A stretch of DNA of 64,000 nucleotides. Origin: Mycolicibacterium sp. P1-18. GTDB taxonomy: Bacteria; Actinomycetota; Actinomycetes; Mycobacteriales; Mycobacteriaceae. The first letter of the stretch is position 1, and every line of letters begins with the position of its first letter. Of this stretch, positions 39,677 through 48,148 are shown piece after piece. Location of the stretch: assembly GCF_008329535.1 (NCBI RefSeq), contig NZ_NPKR01000009.1, forward strand, positions 62,001 through 126,000. The letters run 5' to 3'. Below the pieces are notes generated by a model. The model had not been told where the DNA came from. It saw only the letters and a program-made list of their open reading frames with translations, and made no database searches. The translations under genes were made by a program, and so were the position numbers.

Positions 39677-40918
39677 ATGATCACCACCACCCGGCGTCCC
39701 CTCTTCCTGATCTTCTTCGCCGCGCTGACGGCCGGGGCGGGCAACGGCATCTCCATGGTCGCCTTCCCGTGGCTGGTGTTGCAGCGCAACGGTTCTGCGG
39801 TCGACGCCTCGATCGTGGCCATGGCGGGGACGCTGCCGCTGCTGATCGCCACCCTGATGGCGGGGGCGGCGGTCGACTATCTGGGCCGCCGGCGGGTGTC
39901 GATGCTGTCCGACGGGCTGTCCGCCGTCTCGGTGGCCGCGGTCCCGGTGATCGCGCTGACCTTCGGCGCCGACGCGGTCGACGTGACGGTGCTCGCCGCG
40001 CTGGCGGCGCTGGGCGCGTTCTTCGACCCGGCGGGCATGACCGCCCGCGAGACGATGCTGCCCGAGGCGGCGGCGCGGGCGGGCTGGACGCTCGACCGCG
40101 CCAACGGCGTGTACGAGGCGGTGTTCAACCTCGCCTACATCGTCGGTCCCGGCGTCGGCGGCCTGCTGATCACCACGCTGGGCGGCGTCGACTCGATGTG
40201 GGTGACGGCCGGCGCCTTCATGCTTTCCATCTCCGCCGTCGCGGTTCTGCGACTCGAGGGTGCGGGCGTGCCCGACCGCGAGCTGGTGCCGCCGCGGGTG
40301 TGGGCCGGCGTCGTCGAGGGGTTGAAGTTCGTGTGGCACACCCCGGTGCTGCGCACGCTGGCGTTCGTCGACCTCACCGCGACCGGTCTGTACATGCCGA
40401 TGGAGAGCGTGCTGTTCCCCAAGTACTTCACCGACCGCGACGAGCCCGCGCAACTGGGGTGGGTGCTGGTGGCGTTGAGCGTCGGCGGGCTGGTCGGCGC
40501 GCTGGGGTACGCGGCGCTGTCGAGGTACTCGAACCGACGGACGATCATGCTCGTCGCGCTGCTGGTGCTCGGGGTGTCGATGACCGTCATCGCCTTCCTG
40601 CCGCCGCTGCCGGTGATCCTGCTGCTGTGCGCCGTGGTCGGGTTCGTCTACGGGCCCATCGCCCCGATCTACAACTACGTCATGCAGACTCAGGCGCCCG
40701 CGCACCTGCGCGGGCGGGTGGTCGGCGTGATGGGGTCGCTGGCGTACGCGGCGGGGCCTCTCGGGCTGATCGTCGCTGGTCCGCTCGCCGACGCCGCGGG
40801 TCTGCACGTCACCTTCCTGGCGCTGTCGCTGCCGATGCTGCTGCTCGGCGCGGCGGCGATCTTCCTGCCGGCGCTGCGACACCTGGACCGCGACCCGGAT
40901 CCCACGGTTTCCGCCTGA
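39677..40918 (+). CDS. tap: Tap-like MFS drug efflux pump
   Basis: This is a 413-residue major facilitator with about 12 membrane helices. The loop 2-3 motif A is degenerate (VDYLGRRR near residue 66). It is similar in size and position to M. tuberculosis Rv1258c (Tap), which exports tetracycline, aminoglycosides and other drugs and is induced through WhiB7. A weak TAGATT -10 lies at 39656-39661, giving a short leader. No ribosome site is visible, and I could not confirm a WhiB7 AT-rich -35 extension. Divergent from udgB. Substrates here are inferred only. Confidence 0.75.
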   Translation: MITTTRRPLFLIFFAALTAGAGNGISMVAFPWLVLQRNGSAVDASIVAMAGTLPLLIATLMAGAAVDYLGRRRVSMLSDGLSAVSVAAVPVIALTFGADAVDVTVLAALAALGAFFDPAGMTARETMLPEAAARAGWTLDRANGVYEAVFNLAYIVGPGVGGLLITTLGGVDSMWVTAGAFMLSISAVAVLRLEGAGVPDRELVPPRVWAGVVEGLKFVWHTPVLRTLAFVDLTATGLYMPMESVLFPKYFTDRDEPAQLGWVLVALSVGGLVGALGYAALSRYSNRRTIMLVALLVLGVSMTVIAFLPPLPVILLLCAVVGFVYGPIAPIYNYVMQTQAPAHLRGRVVGVMGSLAYAAGPLGLIVAGPLADAAGLHVTFLALSLPMLLLGAAAIFLPALRHLDRDPDPTVSA

Positions 40919-40949
40919 CCGGTTTGGGTAACCCCTCCCTCGGAATGTG

Positions 40950-42602
40950 ATGCACACCACAATCGAGGTCGCCGTGTACCAGCAAGTTCTCGATCCCGTC
41001 GCCGGCTCGCTCGCGTGGAGCGCGGTGGTGGCGGCCATTCCGCTGCTGCTGTTGTTCGTGCTGCTCGGCGCGCTGAAGATGACCGCGTGGGTGGCGTCGC
41101 TGATCTCGCTGGCCGTCTCGCTGGCGATCGCGATCGCGATCTACGGCATGCCGGTCGGTCAGGCGCTGCTCGCCGGGACGGAGGGGGCCGCCTTTGGCTT
41201 CTTCCCCATCCTGTGGATCGTCATCAACGCCATCTGGGTGTATCAGATGACCGTCGAGACCGGCCACTTCGACGTGCTGAGGCGCTCGTTCGCCAGCGTC
41301 AGCGACGACCAGCGCGTCCAGGCCATCATCATCGCCTTCTCGTTCGGCGCGCTGATGGAGGCGCTCGCCGGCTTCGGCACACCGGTCGCGGTGACCTCGG
41401 TGATGCTGATGGCGTTGGGCTTTCAGCCGATGAAGGCCGCGGTGCTCGCCCTGGTCGCGAACACCGCGCCAGTGGCCTTCGGCGCGATGGCCACCCCCAT
41501 CATCACCCTCGGCCGGGTCACCGAACTCCCGGTCGACACGCTCGGCGCCATGATCGGCCGCCAGACGCCGCTGCTCGCGCTGTTCGTCCCGCTGGCCCTG
41601 GTGGCGATCGTGGACGGTAAGCGGGGCCTGCGCCAGACCTGGCTGATCGCGCTGGTCTGCGGCGTCGTGTTCGCCGCCGCGCAGTACGCCACCTCGAACT
41701 TCCTATCGGTGCCGCTGGCCGACGTGGTGGCGGCACTGGCGTCCGCGGCCGCCGTCGTCGCCATGGTGCGGGTCCGCCGCCCGGTTCGCACCGCCGACGT
41801 CACCGCGCGGGTCGGCGCCCCGGGGACGGCCGACGGGCCGGACGACGCCGACGTCACCGACTCCCGGGCCGACGTGGTCAAGGCCTACGCGCCCTACGGC
41901 ATCATCATCGCGGTCTTCGTCGTCTGCCAGATCGGCGCCGTGAAGAAGCTGCTGGACCAGGCGACGATCGCGTTCAACTGGCCCGGCCTCGACGTCGTGG
42001 ACGCCGACGGCGACCCACTGAGCCTCGCCAAGTTCTCCCTCAACCTGCTCACCACGCCGGGCACGCAGATGCTGGTGGCCGGCCTGATCACGATGGTCGC
42101 GCTGCGGCTCTCGGTGCCCAGGGCGGTCAAGGCCTACGGCGCGACGCTGCACCAGTTGCGGTGGGCCATCCTCACGGTGATGTTGGTGCTGGCCCTGGCC
42201 TTCGTGATGAACGTGTCCGGCCAGACCATCACCCTCGGTACCTGGATGGCGGGAGCGGGCACGGCGTTCGCGCTGCTGTCGCCGATCCTGGGCTGGCTGG
42301 GCGTCGCGGTCACCGGCTCGGACACGTCGGCCAACTCGCTGTTCGGCGCCCTGCAGGTGACCGCTGCGAATCAGGCCGGGCTGTCCGAGGTGCTGATGGC
42401 CGCCTCCAACAGCTCCGGGGGCGTGCTCGGCAAGATGATCTCGCCGCAGAACCTCGCGATCGCCGCGGCGGCGGTGGGGCTCCACGGCAAGGAGGGCGAG
42501 ATCTTCCGCCGGGTGGTCCTGTGGAGTCTCGGCTTCCTCGTGGTCCTGTGCGCGTTGTCGGCGCTACAGGCCTCGCCCATCTTGGCGTGGATGGTGCCAT
42601 GA
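40950..42602 (+). CDS. lldP: L-lactate permease LldP-family transporter
   Basis: This is a 550-residue membrane protein with about 12-14 helices. Features of the lactate permease family include MEALAGFGTPVAVTSVML, ANTAPVAFGAMATPI and VTGSDTSANSLFGALQ followed by SSGGVLGKMISPQNLAIA. It imports lactate or glycolate with protons. The ATG at 40950 directly follows an in-frame GTG at 40947. It lies between tap and the FAD-linked dehydrogenase gene 18 nt downstream, making a lactate/glycolate uptake-oxidation pair. In M. tuberculosis, as I recall, Rv1258c and Rv1257c are adjacent, so this gene is an insertion relative to that genome. Confidence 0.86.
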   Translation: MHTTIEVAVYQQVLDPVAGSLAWSAVVAAIPLLLLFVLLGALKMTAWVASLISLAVSLAIAIAIYGMPVGQALLAGTEGAAFGFFPILWIVINAIWVYQMTVETGHFDVLRRSFASVSDDQRVQAIIIAFSFGALMEALAGFGTPVAVTSVMLMALGFQPMKAAVLALVANTAPVAFGAMATPIITLGRVTELPVDTLGAMIGRQTPLLALFVPLALVAIVDGKRGLRQTWLIALVCGVVFAAAQYATSNFLSVPLADVVAALASAAAVVAMVRVRRPVRTADVTARVGAPGTADGPDDADVTDSRADVVKAYAPYGIIIAVFVVCQIGAVKKLLDQATIAFNWPGLDVVDADGDPLSLAKFSLNLLTTPGTQMLVAGLITMVALRLSVPRAVKAYGATLHQLRWAILTVMLVLALAFVMNVSGQTITLGTWMAGAGTAFALLSPILGWLGVAVTGSDTSANSLFGALQVTAANQAGLSEVLMAASNSSGGVLGKMISPQNLAIAAAAVGLHGKEGEIFRRVVLWSLGFLVVLCALSALQASPILAWMVP

Positions 42603-42608
42603 CACTCG

Positions 42609-42614
42609 TAGCAT
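42609..42614 (+). promoter_or_regulatory. -10 element TAGCAT, leaderless spacing
   Basis: TAGCAT lies 6 nt before the GTG at 42621, giving the dehydrogenase its own leaderless transcript downstream of lldP. Confidence 0.4.
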
Positions 42615-42620
42615 CGAACC

Positions 42621-43988
42621 GTGAGCGCAGACATGCTGGCTGACCTGACCGCCCAACTGCCCGAGGGCACCGTCGTCGACGACCCGGACATCGTGGCGTC
42701 CTACCGGCAGGACCGCGCCGCCGACCCCAATGCGGGCACCGCCATGGCGGTGGTCCGGCCCCGCACCACCGAGGAGGTGCAGACCGTAATGCGTTGGGCC
42801 ACCGCCCATCGCGTGCCGGTGGTCCCCCGTGGTGCAGGCACCGGCCTGTCCGGCGGCGCGACGGCCCTCGACGGCGGCATCGTGCTGTCCACCGAACGGA
42901 TGCGCGACATCACCGTCGACCCCGTGACCCGGACCGCCGTCACCCAGCCCGGGCTGTTCAACGCCGAAGTCAAGAAGGCGGTTGCCGAGTACGGGCTCTG
43001 GTATCCGCCGGACCCGTCGTCGTACGAGATCTGCAGCATCGGCGGCAACATCGCCACCAACGCCGGCGGACTCTGCTGCGTGAAGTACGGCGTCACGACC
43101 GATTACGTGCTCGGCATGCAGGTGGTGCTCGCCGACGGGACGGCCGTCCGGCTGGGCGGACCCCGTCTGAAGGACGTCGCCGGCCTGAGCCTGACCAAGC
43201 TCTTCGTGGGCAGCGAGGGCACGCTCGGCATCGTCACCGAGGTGACGCTCAAGCTGCTGCCCACCCAGCACCGGGGCTGCACCGTCGTCGCCTCGTTCGA
43301 CGACGTCGCGGCGGCCGCGGACGCCGTCGTGACCATCACCGGCAAGATCCGGCCCTCGATGCTCGAGTTCATGGACTCGGTCGCGATCAACGCCGTCGAG
43401 GACAAGCTGAAGATGGGTCTGGACCGCACCGCCGCCGCGATGATGGTCGCGGCCTCCGACGATCGCGGCCCCGCCGGTTCGGAGGACGCCGAGTACATGG
43501 CGCGGGTGTTCACCGAAGCCGGTGCGACGGAGGTGTATTCGACGTCCGACCCCGACGAGGGCGACGCCTTCGTGGCGGCGCGGCGCTACGCCATCCCGGC
43601 GGTCGAGGCGAAGGGGTCGCTGCTGCTGGAGGACGTCGGCGTGCCGCTGCCCGCGCTGGCCGACCTGGTAGCGGGTGTCGAGAAGCTCGCCGAGCAGCAT
43701 CAGTTGATGATTTCGGTGATCGCCCACGCCGGTGACGGCAACACCCACCCGCTGATCGTGTTCGACCCGTCAAACGCCGACGAGGCAGAACGTGCGCAGA
43801 CGGCCTTCGGCGAGATCATGGACCTCGCCGTCGGCCTGGGCGGCACCATCACCGGCGAGCACGGCGTCGGCAGGCTCAAGCGGCCGTGGCTGGCGGGCTA
43901 CCTGGGCCCCGAGGCGATGGAACTCAACCGTCGCATCAAGAAGGCCCTCGACCCCGACGACATCCTCAATCCGGGGGCCGCGCTCTAA
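42621..43988 (+). CDS. FAD-linked glycolate/D-lactate dehydrogenase (GlcD-like, Rv1257c-like)
   Basis: This is a 455-residue FAD-binding PCMH protein. The FAD region has PRGAGTGLSGGATAL and YEICSIGGNIATNAGGLCCVKYG split into motifs near residues 72-86 and 135-157. The C-terminal FAD-oxidase domain shows IAHAGDGNTHPLI and GTITGEHGVGRLKR, typical of GlcD and D-lactate dehydrogenases. It oxidises a D-2-hydroxyacid to the oxoacid, probably passing electrons to the respiratory chain. The upstream permease should supply the substrate. The GTG start follows a TAGCAT -10 at 6 nt. ATG 42633 is an alternative. Its stop overlaps the convergent mmpL end by 4 nt. Confidence 0.83.
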   Translation: MSADMLADLTAQLPEGTVVDDPDIVASYRQDRAADPNAGTAMAVVRPRTTEEVQTVMRWATAHRVPVVPRGAGTGLSGGATALDGGIVLSTERMRDITVDPVTRTAVTQPGLFNAEVKKAVAEYGLWYPPDPSSYEICSIGGNIATNAGGLCCVKYGVTTDYVLGMQVVLADGTAVRLGGPRLKDVAGLSLTKLFVGSEGTLGIVTEVTLKLLPTQHRGCTVVASFDDVAAAADAVVTITGKIRPSMLEFMDSVAINAVEDKLKMGLDRTAAAMMVAASDDRGPAGSEDAEYMARVFTEAGATEVYSTSDPDEGDAFVAARRYAIPAVEAKGSLLLEDVGVPLPALADLVAGVEKLAEQHQLMISVIAHAGDGNTHPLIVFDPSNADEAERAQTAFGEIMDLAVGLGGTITGEHGVGRLKRPWLAGYLGPEAMELNRRIKKALDPDDILNPGAAL

Positions 43989-46906
43989 CTCGCCGGCGCC
44001 TCCACCGGGTCGCGGCGCGGCCACGGCTGAGGCACCGGACGCTTCCGCACGTGCAGTGGCCACCAGAACCACTTGCCCAGCAGCGCGGCCAGCGACGGCG
44101 TCATCAGCGAGCGCACCACCAGGGTGTCGAACAGCAACCCAAGGCCGATCGTGGTGCCGACCTGGCCGATCACCGCCAGCTTGCTCACCGACATGGCGAT
44201 CATGGTGAATGCGAACACCAGGCCCGCCGAGGTGACCACCGATCCCGTGCCCGCCATGGACCGGATGATGCCGGTGTTCAGCCCGGCGTGAAGTTCCTCC
44301 TTCATCCGGGACACGAGCAGCAAGTTGTAGTCGGCGCCGACGGCCAGCAGCACGATGACCGACATCGGCAGCACCATCCAGTGCAGCGGCAGCCCGATGA
44401 CGTGCTGCCACAACAGGACCGAGAGACCGAACGACGCACCGAGACTCAGCAGCACGGTCCCGACGATCACGGCCGCAGCCACCACCGCCCTGGTGAGCAG
44501 CACCATGATCAGGAAGATGAGGATCAGCGCCGCGACCGCCGCGATGAGGAGGTCGTAGTCAGCACCCTGCTGCATGTCCACGTAGGTGGCCGCGCTTCCG
44601 CCGACGTAGACCGTCGACCCCTCCAGCGGGGTGCCCTTGATGGCGTCGGCGGCGGCCACCCGCAGCGGCTCGATGTGGGAGGTGCCCTCCTCGGTCAGCG
44701 GGTCACCCTGGTGAAAGACCGTGAATCGCACCGCGTGTCCGTCGGGTGAGAGGAACAGCTTGATGCCGCGTTGGAAGTCGGCGGTCTGGAACGCCTCGGG
44801 CGGAAGGTAGAACGTGTCGTCGTTGCGGGCGGCGTCGAAGGCCTGACCCATCGCGGTCGTGTTCGCCTGCAGGGCGATGTTCTGGTCCTGCTGGGCCTTT
44901 TGCGCCTGGTACTGGTTCAACAGGTACTGCTTCTGATTCTTCATCGTCTGGATCATTGCGGGCATCAACGCCGCCATCTGTGGCGTCAGGGTGGCCAGCC
45001 GCTCGATGTCCGGCACGATGTCCTGGATGTCGTCGGACAAGGTACCGATGCCGTCCAGACTGTCGAAGATCGACCGCAACGACCAGCACACCGGGATGTC
45101 GAAGCAGTGCGGCTCCCAGTAGAAGTAGTTGCGCAGCGGCCGGAAGAAGTCGTCGAAGTCCGCGAGATGATTGCGAATCTCGTTGGTGTCACCGGAGGTC
45201 TTCTGGAACTTCTCCGACATGCTCTGGGTGACGTCGGCCATCTGCAGCGTGATGGCCTGCATCTTCGTCATCGAGTCGATGGACGTCTGCATCTCGTTGG
45301 CCTGCTTGAGCGTATTGGCCAGCACGGTCTGCTGATAGTCGTTGTTCATCAGCTGACCATTGCCGCTCTGGCTGAGGGTGTAGGCCAGCGACGCGTGCTC
45401 GACCGGCTTGCCGTCGGGCCGGGTGATGGTCTGCACCTGGGCGATCCCGTGCACGTGCACCATCGCCTTGGCGATCTTGTCGATGATGAGGAAGTCGGCC
45501 GGATTCCGCAGATCGTGGTCGGCCTGAACCATCACCAGCTCCGGATTCATCTTGGCCTCGGAGAAGTGCCGGTTGGCGGCGGCGTAGCCGACGTTGGCGG
45601 GGATGTCGTCGGGCAGGAAGATCCGGTCGTTGTAGGTGGTGTGGTAGCCGGGCAGCGTCAGAAGGCCGACGAGGGCGAGGACGACGGCGACGATCAGCAC
45701 GCCGCCGGGCCAGCGCACGGTGGCCGCTCCGACCCGGCGCCAGCCCCGAGACTTGGCCTTGCCCTTGGGTTCCAGCACCTTGCCGAACCGGGTCACCAGG
45801 GAGATGACGGCCGGCCCGAGGGTGAGCGCCGCGGCGACCACGATCGTCATGCCGACCGAGAGCGGAAAGCCCATGGTCTGGAAGTACGGCAGCCGGGTGA
45901 AGTGCAGGCACAACGTAGCCCCGGCGATGGTCATCCCGGATGCCAGCACGACGTGGGCGGTGCCGTGGAACATGGTGTAGTACGCGGACTCTCGATCCTC
46001 GCCGGCTCTCCTGGCCTCCTGATAGCGGCCGATCAGGAAGATCGCGTAGTCGGTGGCCGCGGCGATGGCCAGCGTCACCACCATGTTCGTCGCGAAGGTG
46101 GTCAGCTTGAAGACGTCGTAGAAGCCGAGGAAGGCGACGATGCCGCGGGCCGAGAGCAGGCCGACGACGACCATCGACATGGTGACGAGCACCGTGACCA
46201 CGGAGCGGTAGACGAGCAGCAGCATGACGATGATGACGACGAACGTCAGGCCTTCGATCATCTTCATGCTGGCGTCGCCGACGGCGTTCTGATCCGTCGT
46301 GGTCGCGGCCGCCCCCGTCACGTACGCCTTGACACCCGGGGGTGCGGGCTCGGTGCTCACGATGTGCCGCACGGCTTCCACCGAGTCGTTGGCCAGCGCC
46401 TCGCCCTGGTCGCCCGAGACGTAGACCTGTACGTAGGCGGCCTTGCCGTCGACGCTCTGGGCGCCCGCTGCGGTCAGGGTGTCACCCCAGAAATCCTGGA
46501 CGTGCTGCACGTGGGTGGTGTCGGCGCGGAGCTTGCGCACCATGTCGTCGTAGAAGGTGTGCGCGTCCGCGCCGAGCGGATCCTCGCCTTCCAGGACGAT
46601 CATCAACGAGCTGTTGGTCTTGTACTCGTCGAACACCTCGCCGACGCGCTTGGTCGCGATCAGTGCGGGCGCATCCTGGGGACTCATCGACACCGCCCGC
46701 AGCTTGCCGACGTCCTCCAGCTGGGGCACCACGGTGTTCAACAGCGCGACGATGGCGATCCACCCCAGCACGATCGGGATGGCGAAGGCCCGCAGGAACC
46801 GCGGAAGCCAGGGCCGGGGCCGAGCGGCGTGGCGCGCGGTCGGGATCGCGTCCGTCGGCGCGTCGTCGGCGGCGTCGACTCCGCTGGTTCGCTTGAAGAT
46901 GCTCAT
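43985..46906 (-). CDS. mmpL: MmpL-family RND transporter
   Basis: This 973-residue membrane protein has the MmpL4/5-like layout. Helix 1 lies near residues 40-60, with two large periplasmic domains and two groups of membrane helices. Proton-relay motifs AAATDYAIFLIGRYQEA and AVGADYNLLLVSRMKEE carry the paired Asp-Tyr residues of both halves. The second periplasmic domain is long and partly coiled (MQTSIDSMTKMQAITLQMAD), as in siderophore/lipid exporters. Its ATG overlaps the mmpS stop. It should export a lipid, siderophore or drug with MmpS. The divergent TetR gene probably represses both. Confidence 0.85.
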   Translation of the reverse strand: MSIFKRTSGVDAADDAPTDAIPTARHAARPRPWLPRFLRAFAIPIVLGWIAIVALLNTVVPQLEDVGKLRAVSMSPQDAPALIATKRVGEVFDEYKTNSSLMIVLEGEDPLGADAHTFYDDMVRKLRADTTHVQHVQDFWGDTLTAAGAQSVDGKAAYVQVYVSGDQGEALANDSVEAVRHIVSTEPAPPGVKAYVTGAAATTTDQNAVGDASMKMIEGLTFVVIIVMLLLVYRSVVTVLVTMSMVVVGLLSARGIVAFLGFYDVFKLTTFATNMVVTLAIAAATDYAIFLIGRYQEARRAGEDRESAYYTMFHGTAHVVLASGMTIAGATLCLHFTRLPYFQTMGFPLSVGMTIVVAAALTLGPAVISLVTRFGKVLEPKGKAKSRGWRRVGAATVRWPGGVLIVAVVLALVGLLTLPGYHTTYNDRIFLPDDIPANVGYAAANRHFSEAKMNPELVMVQADHDLRNPADFLIIDKIAKAMVHVHGIAQVQTITRPDGKPVEHASLAYTLSQSGNGQLMNNDYQQTVLANTLKQANEMQTSIDSMTKMQAITLQMADVTQSMSEKFQKTSGDTNEIRNHLADFDDFFRPLRNYFYWEPHCFDIPVCWSLRSIFDSLDGIGTLSDDIQDIVPDIERLATLTPQMAALMPAMIQTMKNQKQYLLNQYQAQKAQQDQNIALQANTTAMGQAFDAARNDDTFYLPPEAFQTADFQRGIKLFLSPDGHAVRFTVFHQGDPLTEEGTSHIEPLRVAAADAIKGTPLEGSTVYVGGSAATYVDMQQGADYDLLIAAVAALILIFLIMVLLTRAVVAAAVIVGTVLLSLGASFGLSVLLWQHVIGLPLHWMVLPMSVIVLLAVGADYNLLLVSRMKEELHAGLNTGIIRSMAGTGSVVTSAGLVFAFTMIAMSVSKLAVIGQVGTTIGLGLLFDTLVVRSLMTPSLAALLGKWFWWPLHVRKRPVPQPWPRRDPVEAPAS

Positions 46907-47328
46907 GCGGCCTTCACCAGGCAGTACGTCGCGGAGTTCACGCCCTCGGCCGTCCTTTCGTCCTTCACCACGTGGTCCACGGTGACTCGGCAGCTGATCG
47001 TTTGGCCGTTGCCCTGGGCAAGGACGTTGGGCATCACGGACGGCACCGTGGTCGTGAGCGTCAGGGTCCACGGCAGGGGCACCTCACCGGTGCGCTGCGG
47101 CACTCCGTCGAGGTCGGCGTAGTTGACGGTGGCCGTCGAGCCGGAACCGAACACCTCGTAGGTCACCACCTTCGGGTTGAACGACTCGGCGGTGTCCGAA
47201 CCCACCGGCGTCACCACCGCCCCGTGGGAGCCGAAGACCGAGCGGAAGTACGAAACGCTCACCGCGCCAACGGTTATTGCCACGATCATGAGGAGTGGCA
47301 ACCACGTCCGTCTCAGCACCGCGATCAC
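46903..47328 (-). CDS. mmpS: MmpS-family accessory protein
   Basis: This is a 141-residue protein with an N-terminal membrane anchor (about residues 8-28) and an external beta-sandwich domain containing VTYEVFGSGSTATVNYADLD, as in MmpS4/MmpS5. Two Cys residues (TISCRV and ATYCLV) may pair. The GTG at 47328 follows GGAAAGG at 8 nt. Its stop overlaps the MmpL start (ATGA). It assists MmpL in export across the periplasm. A TTGACC/TAGGTT promoter with an embedded palindrome lies upstream. Confidence 0.85.
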   Translation of the reverse strand: MIAVLRRTWLPLLMIVAITVGAVSVSYFRSVFGSHGAVVTPVGSDTAESFNPKVVTYEVFGSGSTATVNYADLDGVPQRTGEVPLPWTLTLTTTVPSVMPNVLAQGNGQTISCRVTVDHVVKDERTAEGVNSATYCLVKAA

Positions 47329-47384
47329 GAATGGAGCCTTTCCAGGGAAGATCCGACCGGCCGGAGCCGGTCATGTAGCTAGTC

Positions 47385-47413
47385 AACCTAAACGGCTAAG
47401 TGGATAAGGTCAA
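47385..47413 (-). promoter_or_regulatory. sigma-A-type promoter of mmpS-mmpL
   Basis: On the minus strand the -35 is TTGACC (47408-47413) and the -10 is TAGGTT (47385-47390), with a 17-nt spacer. The -35 overlaps the spacer and one arm of the palindrome at 47397-47421, so a repressor bound there would block RNA polymerase. Confidence 0.65.
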
Positions 47414-47421
47414 TCCACTTA
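47397..47421. promoter_or_regulatory. TetR-type operator between mmpS and tetR
   Basis: TAAGTGGAT (47397-47405) and ATCCACTTA (47413-47421) are perfect 9-nt arms around AAGGTCA. It covers the mmpS -35 and lies just upstream of the tetR -10, so a TetR dimer could repress both divergent genes. Confidence 0.7.
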
Positions 47422-47435
47422 TGACGGCCGTCACT

Positions 47436-47441
47436 TAGACT
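47436..47441 (+). promoter_or_regulatory. -10 element TAGACT of tetR, leaderless
   Basis: TAGACT lies 7 nt before the GTG at 47449. Confidence 0.45.
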
Positions 47442-47448
47442 CGACCGC

Positions 47449-48108
47449 GTGACCGAGGGCCAGGAACCCCGCCGACCGTTGCGCAAGGACGCGGAGCGCA
47501 ACCGACGCCGCATCCTGGACGGCGCGCGATCCCTGTTCGCCGAGCGGGGTCTCGAGGCGACCCTCAACGACGTGGCCCACCATGCCAACGTCGGGGTGGG
47601 CACCGTCTACCGACGCTTCGCCACGAAGGACGAACTGCTCGAGGCCATCTTCGAAGACGGCATCGAGCAGATCGCCGGCATCGCCGAAACGGCGTCGCGC
47701 CACGATGATTCGTGGGAGGGCTTCGTCTACTTCGTGGAGCACACCTGCGAACTGACCGCCACCGACCGCGGGCTGCGAGAGATGCTCTACAGCAAGGCCT
47801 ACGGCGGTTACCGCGTGGAACGGGCCCGCGTCCGCCTCGACCCGTTCGTCTCCACCCTGATGGAGCGAGCCAGGCGCGACGGGCATCTGCGGCCAGGAGT
47901 GGGCCCGAGCGACACTCCGATCGTCAGCCTGCTGGCCGGGGCGGTGGTCGAGTGGGCCGGACACGTCGAACCCCAACTTTGGCGCCGGTACGTCGCCTTG
48001 CTTCTCGACGGCATGCGCGCCCACCCGGGCCAACAGCCGATCGCCGTCGCCGCTCTCACCGACGACCAGATGGACGACGCCATGAGGGGCTGGCACCCGG
48101 CGGGCTGA
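47449..48108 (+). CDS. TetR-family regulator of mmpS-mmpL
   Basis: This is a 219-residue regulator. The N-terminal helix-turn-helix reads TLNDVAHHANVGVGTVYRRF near residues 38-57, preceded by RRRILDGARSLFAERG. The C-terminal ligand domain resembles TetR_C_33-type proteins. The GTG is at the predicted transcription start, 7 nt after TAGACT. It is divergent from mmpS with a perfect palindrome between, so autoregulation and repression of mmpS-mmpL are likely. The ligand is unknown, perhaps a substrate of the pump. Confidence 0.83.
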   Translation: MTEGQEPRRPLRKDAERNRRRILDGARSLFAERGLEATLNDVAHHANVGVGTVYRRFATKDELLEAIFEDGIEQIAGIAETASRHDDSWEGFVYFVEHTCELTATDRGLREMLYSKAYGGYRVERARVRLDPFVSTLMERARRDGHLRPGVGPSDTPIVSLLAGAVVEWAGHVEPQLWRRYVALLLDGMRAHPGQQPIAVAALTDDQMDDAMRGWHPAG

Positions 48109-48113
48109 CGGGG

Positions 48114-48142
48114 TTGACACCTTCGAACGATTGTCGTATGCA
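48114..48142 (+). promoter_or_regulatory. strong promoter of the P450 gene, leaderless
   Basis: TTGACA (48114-48119), a 17-nt spacer and TATGCA (48137-48142) are followed by 6 nt and the ATG at 48149. A near palindrome TGTC-GT-ATGCAT-GA-GACA (48132-48149) covers the -10 and start site and could bind the downstream TetR. Confidence 0.65.
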
Positions 48143-48148
48143 TGAGAC

